Shown here: positions 41,957-51,631 of the stretch, piece after piece | How positions within the stretch are numbered: position 1 is the first letter of the stretch | How the letters are laid out: each line of letters begins with the position of its first letter | NCBI GenBank assembly: GCA_000403335.2 | Contig: KE159631.1 | Coordinates: 25,110-89,109 of the forward strand | Reading direction: 5' to 3' | Origin: Lachnospiraceae bacterium MD335 | Lineage (GTDB): Bacteria; Bacillota; Clostridia; Lachnospirales; Lachnospiraceae | Length of the DNA stretch: 64,000 nt | Notes under the pieces: model-generated | Database searches by the model: none | The model's input: the letters and a program-made list of their open reading frames with translations, nothing else | Told to the model about the DNA's origin: nothing | Made by a program: the position numbers and the translations under genes

Positions 41957-42397
41957 ATGTATACAGCAAAAGAAGCTCTTGTTACCTTTAATGCAACCAT
42001 CAATGGATATGATGAAATCTACCGGGCTGTAGCCAAGTCGTTTGGTTTATCTGATTGTGCTTTTTGGATATTATATTACTTACGCCAGTCGAAAGAAAAA
42101 GTCACCCAAAAAGATATTTGCAGTTTTATATACCAGCCAAAGCAGACTGTCCATTCTGCCTTGAAAAAGATGGTGGATGACGGCTTAATTGAGGTTGGGG
42201 ATTACAACGGCAAACGTCATAAGTATGTTACACTGACGGAAAAAGGCGAAGCGTTTTCCCAAAAAACAGTTGATCTGGTTCTTGCGGAAGAAATAGCAGC
42301 CTTTGAGGATATGGATGCATCGGAAAGAGAACTTGCAATGAAATTACTGGCGAAATACTCAGACAACCTATCCCGGCGAATGAGTAAGTTCAGATAG
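41957..42397 (+). CDS. MarR-family transcriptional regulator
   Basis: A 146-residue winged-helix regulator: FWILYYLRQSKEKVTQKDIC, FIYQPKQTVHSALKKMVDDG (recognition helix) and VGDYNGKRHKYVTLTEKGEA (wing). Strong AGGAGG before ATG 41957. In Clostridia such MarR genes commonly precede a MATE efflux gene that they control; here the MATE start is still present at 42472 but is cut after about 15 codons. Confidence 0.92.
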   Translation: MYTAKEALVTFNATINGYDEIYRAVAKSFGLSDCAFWILYYLRQSKEKVTQKDICSFIYQPKQTVHSALKKMVDDGLIEVGDYNGKRHKYVTLTEKGEAFSQKTVDLVLAEEIAAFEDMDASERELAMKLLAKYSDNLSRRMSKFR

Positions 42398-42471
42398 GAC
42401 GAATAAAGTTTGTATTGTAAATATTGTGTTTGTACCAAAATTCGCATATTGGGCAAGAACGGGGGATTATT

Positions 42472-43158
42472 TTGGAAAAGAATTTAACGCAGGGAAGTAT
42501 AAAAAAACTTTACTTTGACTATACAGTAACAGAGGAAGGGATGGATGAAGAAAAAACAGAATCCTTTGTCCTAAACATCGCTAGGGACCCGAAAGAACGG
42601 GCGGAAGAAGAAAAGAAGGCAGAAAAGAGCGAAAACCAGGAGAAAACGGACGAGGAGTCCGAGGAAAAAGAGATAACAGCATATGCCAGGGCAGGGGAAT
42701 CCCAGATTGTCTATCAGCTTTCCACAGAGGAATACGAAAGTCTTATGGACAGGAGCTATGATTCCTTGCGCCATCAGGAAATGTTCTGGGCTGATTTTAA
42801 AGATGTCAGTGAGCTGGAGATCCTTCTGGAAGGAAATACCTACATCATTACATCTGACAAGAAAGGGGATGAGAGGGTCTACCGTTATTTGGATGAGGAA
42901 CTGGAGCTGGCGGACATTCGAAGCGCCATAAAGGGATTGAGGGCGGAAACCTTTACGGATGAAACTCCTGACGGGAAGGAGGAGATCAGCCTGACGATCC
43001 GTATGGACAATGACAACTATCCGGAAACCACCATACAATTATTCCGATATAACGGAGAGGAGTGTATTGCGGTGGTGGACAGGGAACCGGTGGCATTTGT
43101 GGCAAGATCCAGAGTGGTTGATTTGGTGGAGGCGGTCAATGGAGTTGTTCTGAAATAA
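42472..43158 (+). pseudogene. Chimeric ORF: MATE efflux start fused to a DUF4340 C-terminal part
   Basis: TTG 42472 after GGGGGATTATT begins EKNLTQGSIKKLYF, the N-terminus of MATE family pumps. At about 42520 it passes in frame into an acidic protein (AEEEKKAEKSENQEKTDEES, SLTIRMDNDNYPETTIQLFR, REPVAFVARSRVVDLVEAVN) that matches the C-terminal part of DUF4340 proteins of gliding/ABC operons. The frame stays open for 228 residues, so a chimeric protein could be made, but neither parent function can remain. Confidence 0.75.
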
Positions 43159-43288
43159 GGTAAAGGCTAAAATTGATCTATTCAAGGCGCGGATGCAGAA
43201 GATGCATTCCAAAGAAAATGCCGGCATACAAAGAAAAATCAGGTGGAAACAATAAAAACCCCCAATATCTGTTGGTTGAATAGAGGTG

Positions 43289-43432
43289 ATGATCGTGACT
43301 GGGACAGATGAAAGTTTAGTTTATGAGAAGTTGAAGATATATCCTGTGGGCAGGGAAATTTATATAGACGGACAGGAAACAGAACTTACCAGAATGGAGT
43401 TTGATGTGCTTTACCTTCTGGCATCGATAAGA
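43289..43432 (+). pseudogene. OmpR-type response regulator, winged-helix fragment
   Basis: LKIYPVGREIYIDGQETELT then RMEFDVLYLLAS is the start of a Trans_reg_C domain. The sequence then changes abruptly at about 43433, so only some 45 residues remain. Confidence 0.7.
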
Positions 43433-43609
43433 GCAGCTGCGGTAGCAGTAAGAATCTTCAGGTTGCTTTCATCGCATAATGAAAGCAGTCTCAGTATTTC
43501 ATGGTATGTAGAATTTGTTTTCTGGCTGTCTTCCGGAAAAATACAAAAATGTAAAAATGGCAACGCCATTGGAGATAGTGATTCCGGCAGGCATACGCCC
43601 CTGTTTTTC

Positions 43610-43672
43610 TGTCGCAAAAGGTCTGTTTTGGGTTTTGCGATGTCGCAGGAATATTAAATACCTTTTGCGACA
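43610..43672. promoter_or_regulatory. Probable resolution (res) site of a serine resolvase
   Basis: TGTCGCAAAAGGT (43610-43622) and ACCTTTTGCGACA (43660-43672) are perfect inverted 13-mers, with a third motif TTTTGCGATGTCGCA (43633-43647) between them. Repeats of this kind just before a resolvase gene are its binding sites. Confidence 0.6.
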
Positions 43673-43698
43673 TGGATTTTACGGAAGGGAGGTCTGTC

Positions 43699-43914
43699 AT
43701 GGCGGCAAAGAAATTCGGGTATGTCCGTGTGAGTACCCGGGAGCAGAATCCGGATCGGCAGATATATATATACTGCGGGACGAGGAGGGCATCGACGAGC
43801 GTGACATTTATGTGGAGAAAGAATCGGGGAGGCAGTTTGAGCGCCCGGTGTACCGCTCACTGGTGGACAACATCCTGCGGGAAGGCGACCTGCTGGTAGT
43901 GACGGGGCTGCCGC
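43699..43914 (+). pseudogene. Serine resolvase, N-terminal part with frameshift
   Basis: ATG 43699 after GGGAGG begins MAAKKFGYVRVSTREQNPDR with the catalytic Ser in RVST. Near 43765 the frame shifts, and ERDIYVEKESGRQFERPVYR, SLVDNILREGDLLVVTGL follows in the other frame. At about 43915 it is cut by the inverted-repeat segment at 43928. Truncated. Confidence 0.8.
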
Positions 43915-43927
43915 TTTTTATACCCTC

Positions 43928-44043
43928 ATGTTACGCAATAGAAGCAAAAAGAGCCTTGCTGCAAGCGGCTTTGCGGGCGTGTTTCTGCCGGAGATAAGGA
44001 TTCATACCTACCCCCGGCAAAATGGCATTCTATTGCGTAACAT
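43928..44043. repeat. 116-bp element with perfect 16-bp inverted ends
   Basis: ATGTTACGCAATAGAA (43928-43943) and TTCTATTGCGTAACAT (44028-44043) enclose 84 bases that fold further (GAGCC...GGCTTTG, and TGCCGGAG ... CCCCCGGCA). It interrupts the resolvase gene. No protein is encoded. Confidence 0.8.
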
Positions 44044-44070
44044 ACCCATAGCAAAAGGAGTGCTGAAGCT

Positions 44071-44229
44071 ATGACTGTTTTCCAAAAGAATATCAACCGA
44101 GTTTGCCCGATATTGGAAAACCCGACACCGGAAAATCCAATGCAATTAAATAAAGATATACTAAATACTGATTTACTAAGAAAAGAGAAAAGAAATACAG
44201 ATATACAAAATACCCTTTCCCTTCCCTAA
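44071..44229 (+). pseudogene. Fragment of a mobile-element replication protein
   Basis: AAAAGGAG before ATG 44071; 52 residues with NPTPENPMQLNKDILNTDLL and similar NT/DL-rich repeats, as seen in the linker of replication initiator/phage replisome organiser proteins of Tn1549-like elements. Both flanking domains are missing. Confidence 0.5.
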
Positions 44230-44616
44230 CCACTCTCCCTTTGACGGGAAAACAGTACTATAGCCGGAATGGAATCGAATGGACTAAAAGCTACCAAAGA
44301 AAAAATAAGTTTCGGAGCAAGCATAGGAAAAGAGTACCCTTTTCCGTAAATCTGCCCGCCCGTATAACTTGCCGGACAGATTTGCCTGTTGGGAAGTATC
44401 CCAAACCCTCTTGATAGTTCTCTCACTACCTACAATACCGTACAAGGCGATTTTAACGAAGCTTTGATAATTTCTCGAAAAATTTTTCTTAATCTATCTA
44501 CAAAGAAGTTTGGGAAATGTGTGTTCAGGGGCAGAAAAGATTGATATTTAATAGCCTGTGTGATAAAATATTTCAAATAAAAAGAAAATCGGAGTTTTGC
44601 GAGGTAATAGGGTGTT
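44230..44616. other. Intergenic region without a recognised gene
   Basis: About 390 bases with stops in all frames; AT-rich toward the right where the next gene's leader begins. No clear terminator or repeat seen. Confidence 0.5.
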
Positions 44617-45423
44617 ATGGAATATGTTAAGGCGGCTGAAAAAGATTTAGAACAAATCTCAATGTTGGTGAAAAATACAATACAGGAAACCTATCCGAAA
44701 TACTATCCAAAAGAAGTTGTTGACTTTTTTTGTGAACTCCATTGCAGGAAAAACATATTTGAGGATATAAAAAGCGGTTTTGTGGGTATTTTGCGGGACG
44801 GCAATATGATTGTGGGAACAGGCTGTTATAAGGATAATCATATTACAAGGGTATATGTAAAAACGGAATGTCAAGGTAAGGGCTACGGAAGTTATATTAT
44901 GCAATGTTTAGAAAATCAAATCCGTCTGCAATATGATACGGTATATTTAGATGCGTCATTACCTGCAAGCCATTTATATGAAAAAAGGGGGTATCAGACC
45001 ACAAAACATGAGAAATGGAATGTAGAAAATGGAAGAATACTTGTATATGAGATTATGTCGAAATCATTGCCAAATACTTCAACCAGTATTTGTTATGACG
45101 GAAAATTTTTTGTTCCACAAAAAAATACAGAAAACGGTGAGGTTGACGGAAATACAGTATTCGCGTACCGTCAAAAGGATAATATTTTATGGGCGGATTA
45201 TTCAGGTGGAGATATTATAAAAGGTAACTTAGTTGGAACAGTAACGGAGAATGGAGAATTAGATTTTTATTATCTGCACATAAATGAACAAAAACAAGTG
45301 CGGATTGGAATTTGCCATAGTGTACCGCAAATTTTGGATAATGGTAAAATTGAATTATCTGAAAAGTGGCAATGGTTAAATGGAGATAAATCGGAGGGTA
45401 AATCTGTTGTTGTAGAAATGTAA
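44617..45423 (+). CDS. GNAT acetyltransferase with a C-terminal N-acetylglutamate-synthase-like barrel
   Basis: A 268-residue two-domain protein. Residues 1-150: GNAT domain with VYVKTECQGKGYGSYIM (acetyl-CoA loop) and ASHLYEKRGYQTTKHE. Residues 155-268: a small beta domain, CYDGKFFVPQKNTENGEVDG then LWADYSGGDIIKGNLVGTV and LSEKWQWLNGDKSEGKS, as found alone in small proteins annotated as N-acetylglutamate synthase. The two are often separate genes; here they are fused. Substrate unknown. ATG 44617 after GAGGTAATAGGGTGTT. Confidence 0.85.
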   Translation: MEYVKAAEKDLEQISMLVKNTIQETYPKYYPKEVVDFFCELHCRKNIFEDIKSGFVGILRDGNMIVGTGCYKDNHITRVYVKTECQGKGYGSYIMQCLENQIRLQYDTVYLDASLPASHLYEKRGYQTTKHEKWNVENGRILVYEIMSKSLPNTSTSICYDGKFFVPQKNTENGEVDGNTVFAYRQKDNILWADYSGGDIIKGNLVGTVTENGELDFYYLHINEQKQVRIGICHSVPQILDNGKIELSEKWQWLNGDKSEGKSVVVEM

Positions 45424-45861
45424 TGATATTCGGATAAACAAATCACAATTTTATGGGGAGTTACGAAGGAGCAAAAATTATGAGACAGGACGTAGAGTAA
45501 ATCATTAACAAGACTAAAATTGATGAAACGAAGCTGCCAGAGGCTATGAGGATCATAGATAGGGCTGCCTTCTGATTTGTCGTACTGACACTATATAGCG
45601 CTTGGGAAAATCTTAGGCGCTATTTTTGCGTAAACATTCATGCCCCCGCTGCAGGATAACAGCCACCAATACATGTCGTACCCAAACTTTGGGAAATAGG
45701 ATACTGCAGTCTGAGCCGGTGCGTAGTGGCTGGCGGGTGCATTGGAGGAAAAGCCGGCGGGGGCGACTTGAAACTCCATTCAGTTGGTATTCATTCAGCA
45801 GAAGAATTGACGGAGATAGGGAGTAAGGATTGGTGTAATGGAAAGCAGGTGAAAAAATCGC
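45424..45861. other. Intergenic region with decayed sequence and a terminator
   Basis: A 7-codon frame after GGAGTTACGAAGGAGC (ATG 45481) ends at once. ATAGCGC (45595-45601) and GCGCTAT (45617-45623) form a terminator stem followed by TTTTT (45595-45627). The rest (45640-45830) has short open frames but nothing I recognise. This is the transition from the mosaic to the stable chromosome. Confidence 0.55.
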
Positions 45862-45905
45862 AGACCTCCTGTAATGATATAATAATTATATCATACAGAA
45901 GGTCT
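45862..45905. terminator. Strong bidirectional terminator hairpin
   Basis: A 44-base near-perfect palindrome: AGACCTCCTGTAATGATATA on the left matches TATATCATACAGAAGGTCT on the right. It lies 80 bases past the stop of the convergent chemotaxis gene (minus strand). Confidence 0.75.
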
Positions 45906-45983
45906 TGCTTCTTTAATATGTCAACAAGTCTTTTATCTCATGGTCTCGTTTTTATTCAGGTATAAACATCTGTACATGCTTAA

Positions 45984-48017
45984 TCAGCGTTTTAACTCAA
46001 ATTTTTGCACCATCTTATTCAATACTTCTGCATGGGATGCCAGCTCTTCCGAAGTTGCGGATGTTTCCTGTGATGCAGCGGAATTGTCCTGTATTGCGCG
46101 TGCGATTTCATCGATTCCGGTGCGCAGCTGTTCCATGCTTTCCGCCTGAACTACTGCATTTTCCGCCGTTTTACGGATCATACCATTCACGCCGCCGACT
46201 GCACTTACGGATTCTCTGAGTGCGTTCATGGCGCTGTCCGCAATGGTATTTCCTTTGTTGATTTCCTCCATTGAAATCTCAATTAAATCGCGGGTCGTGC
46301 TTGCCGCTTTTGAGCTTTCCGTTGCAAGCTTTCCGATTTCGTCAGCAACAACTGAAAAGCCTTTTCCTGCCTCTCCGGCGCGGGCAGCTTCAATGGATGC
46401 ATTCAATGACAAAAGATTAGTCTGCTCGGCAATTTCCTCGATTGTTTGGATAATGCCGACAACCTGCTGTGATGTCTGACGGATTTCGTTCATTGCATTC
46501 ATCATCAAGGTCATCTTTTCCTGATTTTGTTCGATCATCTCCGTAACGTGTTCTGTCTCCCGTGCCGCGTGTTCTGCATCCCTGCGGCTGTTCTCTACGT
46601 GGTCTGCGACCGTGTTTGTCGTTGCGGCAATTTCCTCTACGGATGCCGCCTGCAGTTCCGCGCCCTCCGCAATCATTTGGGAAGCGGATGCAAGCTCCGT
46701 TGCACCGACGGATACACGTTCTGAAGTTTCATTGATGCCTTCCATTACTTCGTTCATGGAATCGGAAATATTAATCAAAGCATCTTTGATTTTTTGGAAT
46801 TCACCGACATAATCGTTTTTCAGGCTGATATTTAAGTGCCCGTTTGAAATTTCTGCAAGCACCTCTGCTGTCTCGTCTATGTATACAATATATTCTTTTA
46901 AGCGGCTAACCGTTTTTCCGATTGATTCGCCAAGTTCCCCGATTTCATCTTCCGATTCAATATGAAGATGGACATCCAAATCTCCGTCGGCAAGCTTTTG
47001 TGCAATATGGTTTAATTCCAAAATCGGCTTTGTCAGTTTTGCTGCGCTCTTTTTGATGCTCACCGCAATCAGAATGATGCCGATAATAAAGATAATCACC
47101 AGTGCAATGACCATACCAATCAGTAAGGAATAATACTCCAAAACGGGCAGGTTGCTGACAATGATATAACCGGTTTCTCCGGCGGGTTCTACGGAACCGT
47201 ATTTCGGCATTCCGTTTGCGGAATAGCGTAAAAATGTGTTGCTGCCTGACAGAACCGCGTCAACAACATTCTGCGATATGTTGATTTCCGTAATGTTTTT
47301 TTGGATAATATCGCTCTGCGGGTGATACAGGAATGTACCGCTTTGGGATAATAACAGGATATAGCCGCCGCGTCCTATTTTATAACTGCTCATGACGTCG
47401 GTCATGTGGTCCATCGAAATGTCCATACCAACCGCACCGAGTGCCGCGCCTGTTTCATCGTAAATTGGGGATACGGCGCTTAAAATCATTTTTCCTGTAG
47501 CGGAATCTACGTATGGCTCGGTAAGAATTGTCTGTTTCATTTCAATACACTTGTACCATTCTCTCGTCGTTACATCCCAGCCTTCTCCGGATGTGAAGCC
47601 GTCCGACTGTGTCAGTACACTTGCATCCAAATCAGAAATCCATACAGCCATAATATTCGACGGATCAAGACTTGCAATCTTTACAAGATTTTCCATGACA
47701 GTATCCATCTTTTCCGCTTCCCGAATATCGTCTCCGGCTTTGGTCTCTGCCAGCACGTGTATGATTTCAGGATTGACTGAGAGATTTTCCACGCCTCTTG
47801 TATATTGTTCCAAAAAGCCTGCCAGCTGGTTTGCTGCCGCGTGTGATTCCAAAGTCAGCTCTTCTTCCTTGGATGTTATAATGCTCCACCCAACCATGCA
47901 GATGGCGACTGCAGCTACAACTAAAAATACAAGGATAACGCTTTTGCCAATCTGTTTTAAAATTTCGTCGGCAATGCGCTTTCTCGAAGTTTTCGTTCCA
48001 TTCGTTTGTTGACCCAT
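45984..48017 (-). CDS. Methyl-accepting chemotaxis protein with dCache sensor
   Basis: A 677-residue receptor. Membrane segment at about 26-48; extracellular dCache domain about 55-295, with [13 protein letters not shown] and [19 protein letters not shown] resembling the amino-acid-binding form; second membrane segment about 303-326; HAMP about 327-380; signalling domain with the conserved tip [19 protein letters not shown] and adaptation-helix Glu/Gln pairs. It passes ligand signals to CheA/CheW to bias flagellar rotation. ATG 48017 follows GGAGGTATTTAT. No che or flagellar genes are in the window. Confidence 0.95.
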   Translation of the reverse strand: MGQQTNGTKTSRKRIADEILKQIGKSVILVFLVVAAVAICMVGWSIITSKEEELTLESHAAANQLAGFLEQYTRGVENLSVNPEIIHVLAETKAGDDIREAEKMDTVMENLVKIASLDPSNIMAVWISDLDASVLTQSDGFTSGEGWDVTTREWYKCIEMKQTILTEPYVDSATGKMILSAVSPIYDETGAALGAVGMDISMDHMTDVMSSYKIGRGGYILLLSQSGTFLYHPQSDIIQKNITEINISQNVVDAVLSGSNTFLRYSANGMPKYGSVEPAGETGYIIVSNLPVLEYYSLLIGMVIALVIIFIIGIILIAVSIKKSAAKLTKPILELNHIAQKLADGDLDVHLHIESEDEIGELGESIGKTVSRLKEYIVYIDETAEVLAEISNGHLNISLKNDYVGEFQKIKDALINISDSMNEVMEGINETSERVSVGATELASASQMIAEGAELQAASVEEIAATTNTVADHVENSRRDAEHAARETEHVTEMIEQNQEKMTLMMNAMNEIRQTSQQVVGIIQTIEEIAEQTNLLSLNASIEAARAGEAGKGFSVVADEIGKLATESSKAASTTRDLIEISMEEINKGNTIADSAMNALRESVSAVGGVNGMIRKTAENAVVQAESMEQLRTGIDEIARAIQDNSAASQETSATSEELASHAEVLNKMVQKFELKR

Positions 48018-48334
48018 ATAAATACCTCCTATGTGTTTTCTTACTTTTTTATTGTATACCTATTTTTCTGACAGTACAAGAAATTCGTTCATATTTATTT
48101 CATTTATTTTATACATTTTTTATAATTTTGAGATTTCTTTTGTTTCGATTGTCGATTTTGCCTTAATTTTATCAAAAAATAAATTCTGTAAACTACTTGC
48201 GTAAACTCCCAAATTGCTTTATCATAGATATGATAGAAGGATATATTTTTTCATACCTTTTGAGAAAACGAATGCCGGGGAGTACCGTAAAGGATAAGTC
48301 GATACGGATTGATTAAGAATGGGGGATTTTAGAG
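48018..48334. other. Divergent promoter region between the receptor and Rep genes
   Basis: 317 AT-rich bases. GTAAACT occurs twice (48189, 48202), too few for an iteron array. Promoters for both genes must lie here but no convincing -35/-10 pair stands out. Confidence 0.45.
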
Positions 48335-49426
48335 ATGAATCGCAAACCGAAAAAGGGTGGTTCGGAGGTCGCTTTTCGGCCCAAAACCATTATTGAGGCA
48401 AGATATGATTTGGACAGAAGGCAGAATGACATTTTGGATATTCTGCTTGGTATTGTGGGCGAGGGGAATGACACGGAGGATAACACGAGATATGAAATCA
48501 ATATAGCCGATGTTAAACATCTTTATAACCTTCAGGATGAATCGAATGCATATTCGTATTTGCAAAAGGCGGTAAAAAAGTTCGAAGGCTTGGGATTTCG
48601 CCTGAAAGAGGATGAGGGCACAGACATCTATTATCCGTGGTTTAGCAAAATAAAATATCAGAAAAAGCGCGGCGAAGAGGGAAAGAGTAAGATTGTGCTT
48701 GACCTGCATCCCGAGGTGAAGCAGATGATTATGGAGGCAAAGCAGGGAGCGTATTACAGGATAGAGTATCCGCTCAACCTGACGAAAAAATATTCGAAAC
48801 GGCTCTATTATCTCTTAAAGGAGCATGAGACATTCAACAACGGCGTGTATCAGATTACGTTTGAAGAGCTTCGCAAAATGATGAAGATTCCGGAGTCTTA
48901 TGCAAATGGAAACGTAAAGCGCGAGATTTTAGAAAAGCCGCACGAGGAGATTAATGGAAATACGGATATTGCATTTGAATATGAGCTGATACAGGAAAAG
49001 CTTCCAAGCGGTCAGATGGGACTTGGTGCGGTGCGTTTTAAAATCAAACGGGTAAAGAAAAATCGTACTGTTGTGGAAATCGTTGAAAATTTGGACAAGG
49101 ACGGCGGTGTGGTAATTGCTTCGGACGAAGAGCAGGAAGTGATTGATGTGTTCGGCTGTTCGTTAAAGGAAGCAAAGGATATTCTGCGCACGGCAAACGC
49201 CAATAACCGTACGCACGAGCAGCTTTTTGAGGTGCTGACGCGCACGCTTTGCCAGCCGTCAGTAGAGAATAAAGTAGGCTATGCACTCACGATTTTGAAA
49301 AACGGATATAATGAGCCGACAATTTTCAGCGGGAGAAGAGGCACAGGGTGGAATAACAATGATTTGAGCAGTTACAGACAGATTAATATGGCGGAGATAG
49401 AAGAGCAGATTTTGGCGAATGTGTAA
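48335..49426 (+). CDS. Rep_3-family replication initiator protein
   Basis: A 363-residue protein with the two winged-helix layout of plasmid initiators (RepB/RepE type): ARYDLDRRQNDILDILLGIV, VKHLYNLQDESNAYSYLQKA then KYSKRLYYLLKEHETFNNGV, YQITFEELRKMMKIPESYAN. The family opens iteron origins of plasmids. Its context here is otherwise chromosomal (receptor, ABC operon, rlmD, ileS) and no parA/parB or iterons are visible. It may be a domesticated or integrated plasmid gene. ATG 48335 has GGGGGATTTTAGAG before it. Confidence 0.85.
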   Translation: MNRKPKKGGSEVAFRPKTIIEARYDLDRRQNDILDILLGIVGEGNDTEDNTRYEINIADVKHLYNLQDESNAYSYLQKAVKKFEGLGFRLKEDEGTDIYYPWFSKIKYQKKRGEEGKSKIVLDLHPEVKQMIMEAKQGAYYRIEYPLNLTKKYSKRLYYLLKEHETFNNGVYQITFEELRKMMKIPESYANGNVKREILEKPHEEINGNTDIAFEYELIQEKLPSGQMGLGAVRFKIKRVKKNRTVVEIVENLDKDGGVVIASDEEQEVIDVFGCSLKEAKDILRTANANNRTHEQLFEVLTRTLCQPSVENKVGYALTILKNGYNEPTIFSGRRGTGWNNNDLSSYRQINMAEIEEQILANV

Positions 49427-49467
49427 TTGATACATAGGTTTCAGACGGGAAAGAGCGGAGGAATACA

Positions 49468-50133
49468 ATGACGCGTATCGCTGTAAAAAATGTTTTCGGT
49501 TCATACGGAAAAAAGCAGGTTTTAAAAGGCGTGGATTTATCGGCGGCTGCGGGGCAGTGCGTCGGTATTGTCGGAGAGAACGGCTGCGGGAAGTCCACGC
49601 TTTTCAATATCCTTGCGGGACTAAAAAAGGCTGACAGCGGTGAAGTCTGCTTTGACACGGGGAAGCCGCCTGCGGAGTGTACAGGTTATGTGCCGCAGGA
49701 GGGATTTCTGATAAACGGGCTTCGTGTGATTGATAATCTCAGCCTTTGGTATCGTGATAAAGAGGAGCTTCGGCAATCGTTGGCGCAAGGTTTTTTGAAT
49801 GAGCTGGGCGTTAATCAGATGTGCCGGACGCGGGTGGAGAAGCTTTCAGGAGGCATGAAAAAGCGGGTGAGCATTGGCTGCGCATTGGCGGGAAATCCGC
49901 CAATTTTAATTTTAGACGAACCGGACGCAGCATTGGATTTAATAGGAAAAGCGGAAATCAGAGGTTATCTTGCACGGTATAAGGAGCAGGGGGGCACAAT
50001 TTTACTTGCAACACATGAGCAGAGTGACTTGGAGCTGTGTGACAGGGTTTATGCCCTGCACAACGGTAAAAGCAGGGAGATTGACCGCACACTTCGGGGA
50101 GAGGCACTGATGAACGAAATAAAAGGTCGATAG
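49468..50133 (+). CDS. ABC transporter ATP-binding protein
   Basis: A 221-residue ATPase: Walker A GENGCGKST (about 37-45), Q-loop YVPQEG, signature KLSGGMKKR, Walker B ILILDEPDAALD and the switch His in LATHEQ. First gene of a three-gene operon with an anchored unknown protein and an ABC-2 permease, 19 bases before the next start. GGAGG site at 49458. The cargo is unknown; the group resembles peptide or lantibiotic-type exporters with ABC2 permeases. Confidence 0.93.
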   Translation: MTRIAVKNVFGSYGKKQVLKGVDLSAAAGQCVGIVGENGCGKSTLFNILAGLKKADSGEVCFDTGKPPAECTGYVPQEGFLINGLRVIDNLSLWYRDKEELRQSLAQGFLNELGVNQMCRTRVEKLSGGMKKRVSIGCALAGNPPILILDEPDAALDLIGKAEIRGYLARYKEQGGTILLATHEQSDLELCDRVYALHNGKSREIDRTLRGEALMNEIKGR

Positions 50134-50152
50134 ACAGGGAAGGGGCAGGAGT

Positions 50153-51631
50153 ATGGAAAAAAAGAACAGAACCGGTTTGGCAGCGGCGATTGTGATAGCA
50201 GTTCTCGTTGTGATTGCAGCAGGCACGGCAGTATTTTTTATGGGTCGGGCTTTTGGCAGCAAGCCGGAACTGCGGATTGCCGCAGGGATGAAAAAAATGA
50301 CGGAGGAGATGGGACAGTATGGCAGCTCTCTTTCGGAACAGATTGATTTCGGCACAATAAATGAACTGCGAAAGACAGGAACGCTTCATACGGATACGGA
50401 TGTATCAATCACCGTTACGGACGGTGAAACAACGAATGTGGAATTCAGCGTTGACGCGCTTACAAATGTAAGCCAAAAGAAGGCAAGCTGCGATATTGGG
50501 ATTGGAATGTACGGTTTTCAGATACCGTTTGCGGATGTTGCAGCCACACAGGACATGCTGTATATCAGTCTGCCGGAATTGGTCAAGGATACGTATCGGG
50601 TGGATTTAACAACGCTTGGTGAAAAATTTAACAATTCAGAGTGGGCAAGGATGTTGGACACAGAACTGCCTGAGAATTATTCGATTGCACTTTTCCAGGA
50701 GGACGATGGGAAGCGTGAAAGTGCGGCGGAGGAATTGGCTGCGATTATCAGTAAACCCGGTGAGGCGTTAAAGGAAAATGCTGTTCTTGAAAATATCAGG
50801 GACAAGAAGGAAGGCCGCTCAGGTGTGCGGATGACTGTGGAAAAAGAAGTGGTAAACCAGTATATGGAGGAGTTTAGAGACGATCTTTTGGCAAGTGAGT
50901 TTTATCAGCTGTACATAGACAGGCTTATGAGCAAGGCAGGTGATTTGGAAGAGGGCATGCGCTTAAAAGCGATGTCGGATGCATTGCTTGAGGATGCAAT
51001 GTCAATGCGCCTTGAGACGGATTATGTGCTTGATTTTTATTTTGATAAACAGGGGCGCATTGTCAATATTTCTTCGCCTGCGGATATGAAAACAATAGAC
51101 GGCGATTTGCTTGCGGTTGATATTCAGTTTAAAGGAGAGGAACGCGTGCTTGATGTAATCGAGGGCGGCGTTTATCTAAAGAGTGGGGACGAGATTGAAT
51201 ATTTGGGAATTGAGCGGAATGCAAATGTGTCTGAAACACAATATCATGAGTCGGTTAAGCTGATTTTGCAGTCGTCTGACCACGCCGATGATCTGGTATA
51301 TTCCTATGAGAATGATTTTAATAAGGAAGATATGAGCTTTGATTTGGAGCTATATGCGGATTTGTCGGATGGTAAGATACGCTTTACGGCGGACGGCGAA
51401 TTTACGGATATTGTAAAGGGTGAGAGCTATACGCTTCGGGTGAACAATTCCAGTCTTGAGCTGGACGATGAGGAGCTTTGCTATCTGAGTATGGTACTGG
51501 AGTTGGAGCCTGCGGATGAGGAGCCGGAAATTCCGGATAACTATGTCGACTTATTGGATATGAGTGCGCAGGAAATTCAGGGAATGGTTTATGAGGCATT
51601 GATTTCTATCAGGAAATTTAATTATGAATAA
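50153..51631 (+). CDS. Membrane-anchored unknown protein in an ABC operon
   Basis: A 492-residue protein with one N-terminal membrane segment (residues 9-31: AAAIVIAVLVVIAAGTAVFF) after a short basic start, then an outside domain rich in beta strands and acidic residues. Sequence such as YRVDLTTLGEKFNNSEWARM and FYFDKQGRIVNISSPADM does not match a family I can name with surety (DUF6583-type is a guess). Its position between the ATPase and permease and overlap with the permease gene (8 bases) imply a part of that transporter, perhaps a substrate-binding or assembly protein. Confidence 0.8.
   Translation: MEKKNRTGLAAAIVIAVLVVIAAGTAVFFMGRAFGSKPELRIAAGMKKMTEEMGQYGSSLSEQIDFGTINELRKTGTLHTDTDVSITVTDGETTNVEFSVDALTNVSQKKASCDIGIGMYGFQIPFADVAATQDMLYISLPELVKDTYRVDLTTLGEKFNNSEWARMLDTELPENYSIALFQEDDGKRESAAEELAAIISKPGEALKENAVLENIRDKKEGRSGVRMTVEKEVVNQYMEEFRDDLLASEFYQLYIDRLMSKAGDLEEGMRLKAMSDALLEDAMSMRLETDYVLDFYFDKQGRIVNISSPADMKTIDGDLLAVDIQFKGEERVLDVIEGGVYLKSGDEIEYLGIERNANVSETQYHESVKLILQSSDHADDLVYSYENDFNKEDMSFDLELYADLSDGKIRFTADGEFTDIVKGESYTLRVNNSSLELDDEELCYLSMVLELEPADEEPEIPDNYVDLLDMSAQEIQGMVYEALISIRKFNYE

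Noticed and set aside
45984-48012. Long plus-strand frames opposite the chemotaxis receptor
   Set aside because: They are mirror frames of a well-supported receptor gene and contain no motifs or ribosome sites.
48180-48215. Iterons for the Rep_3 protein
   Set aside because: Only two GTAAACT words are present; an iteron array needs several regularly spaced copies.
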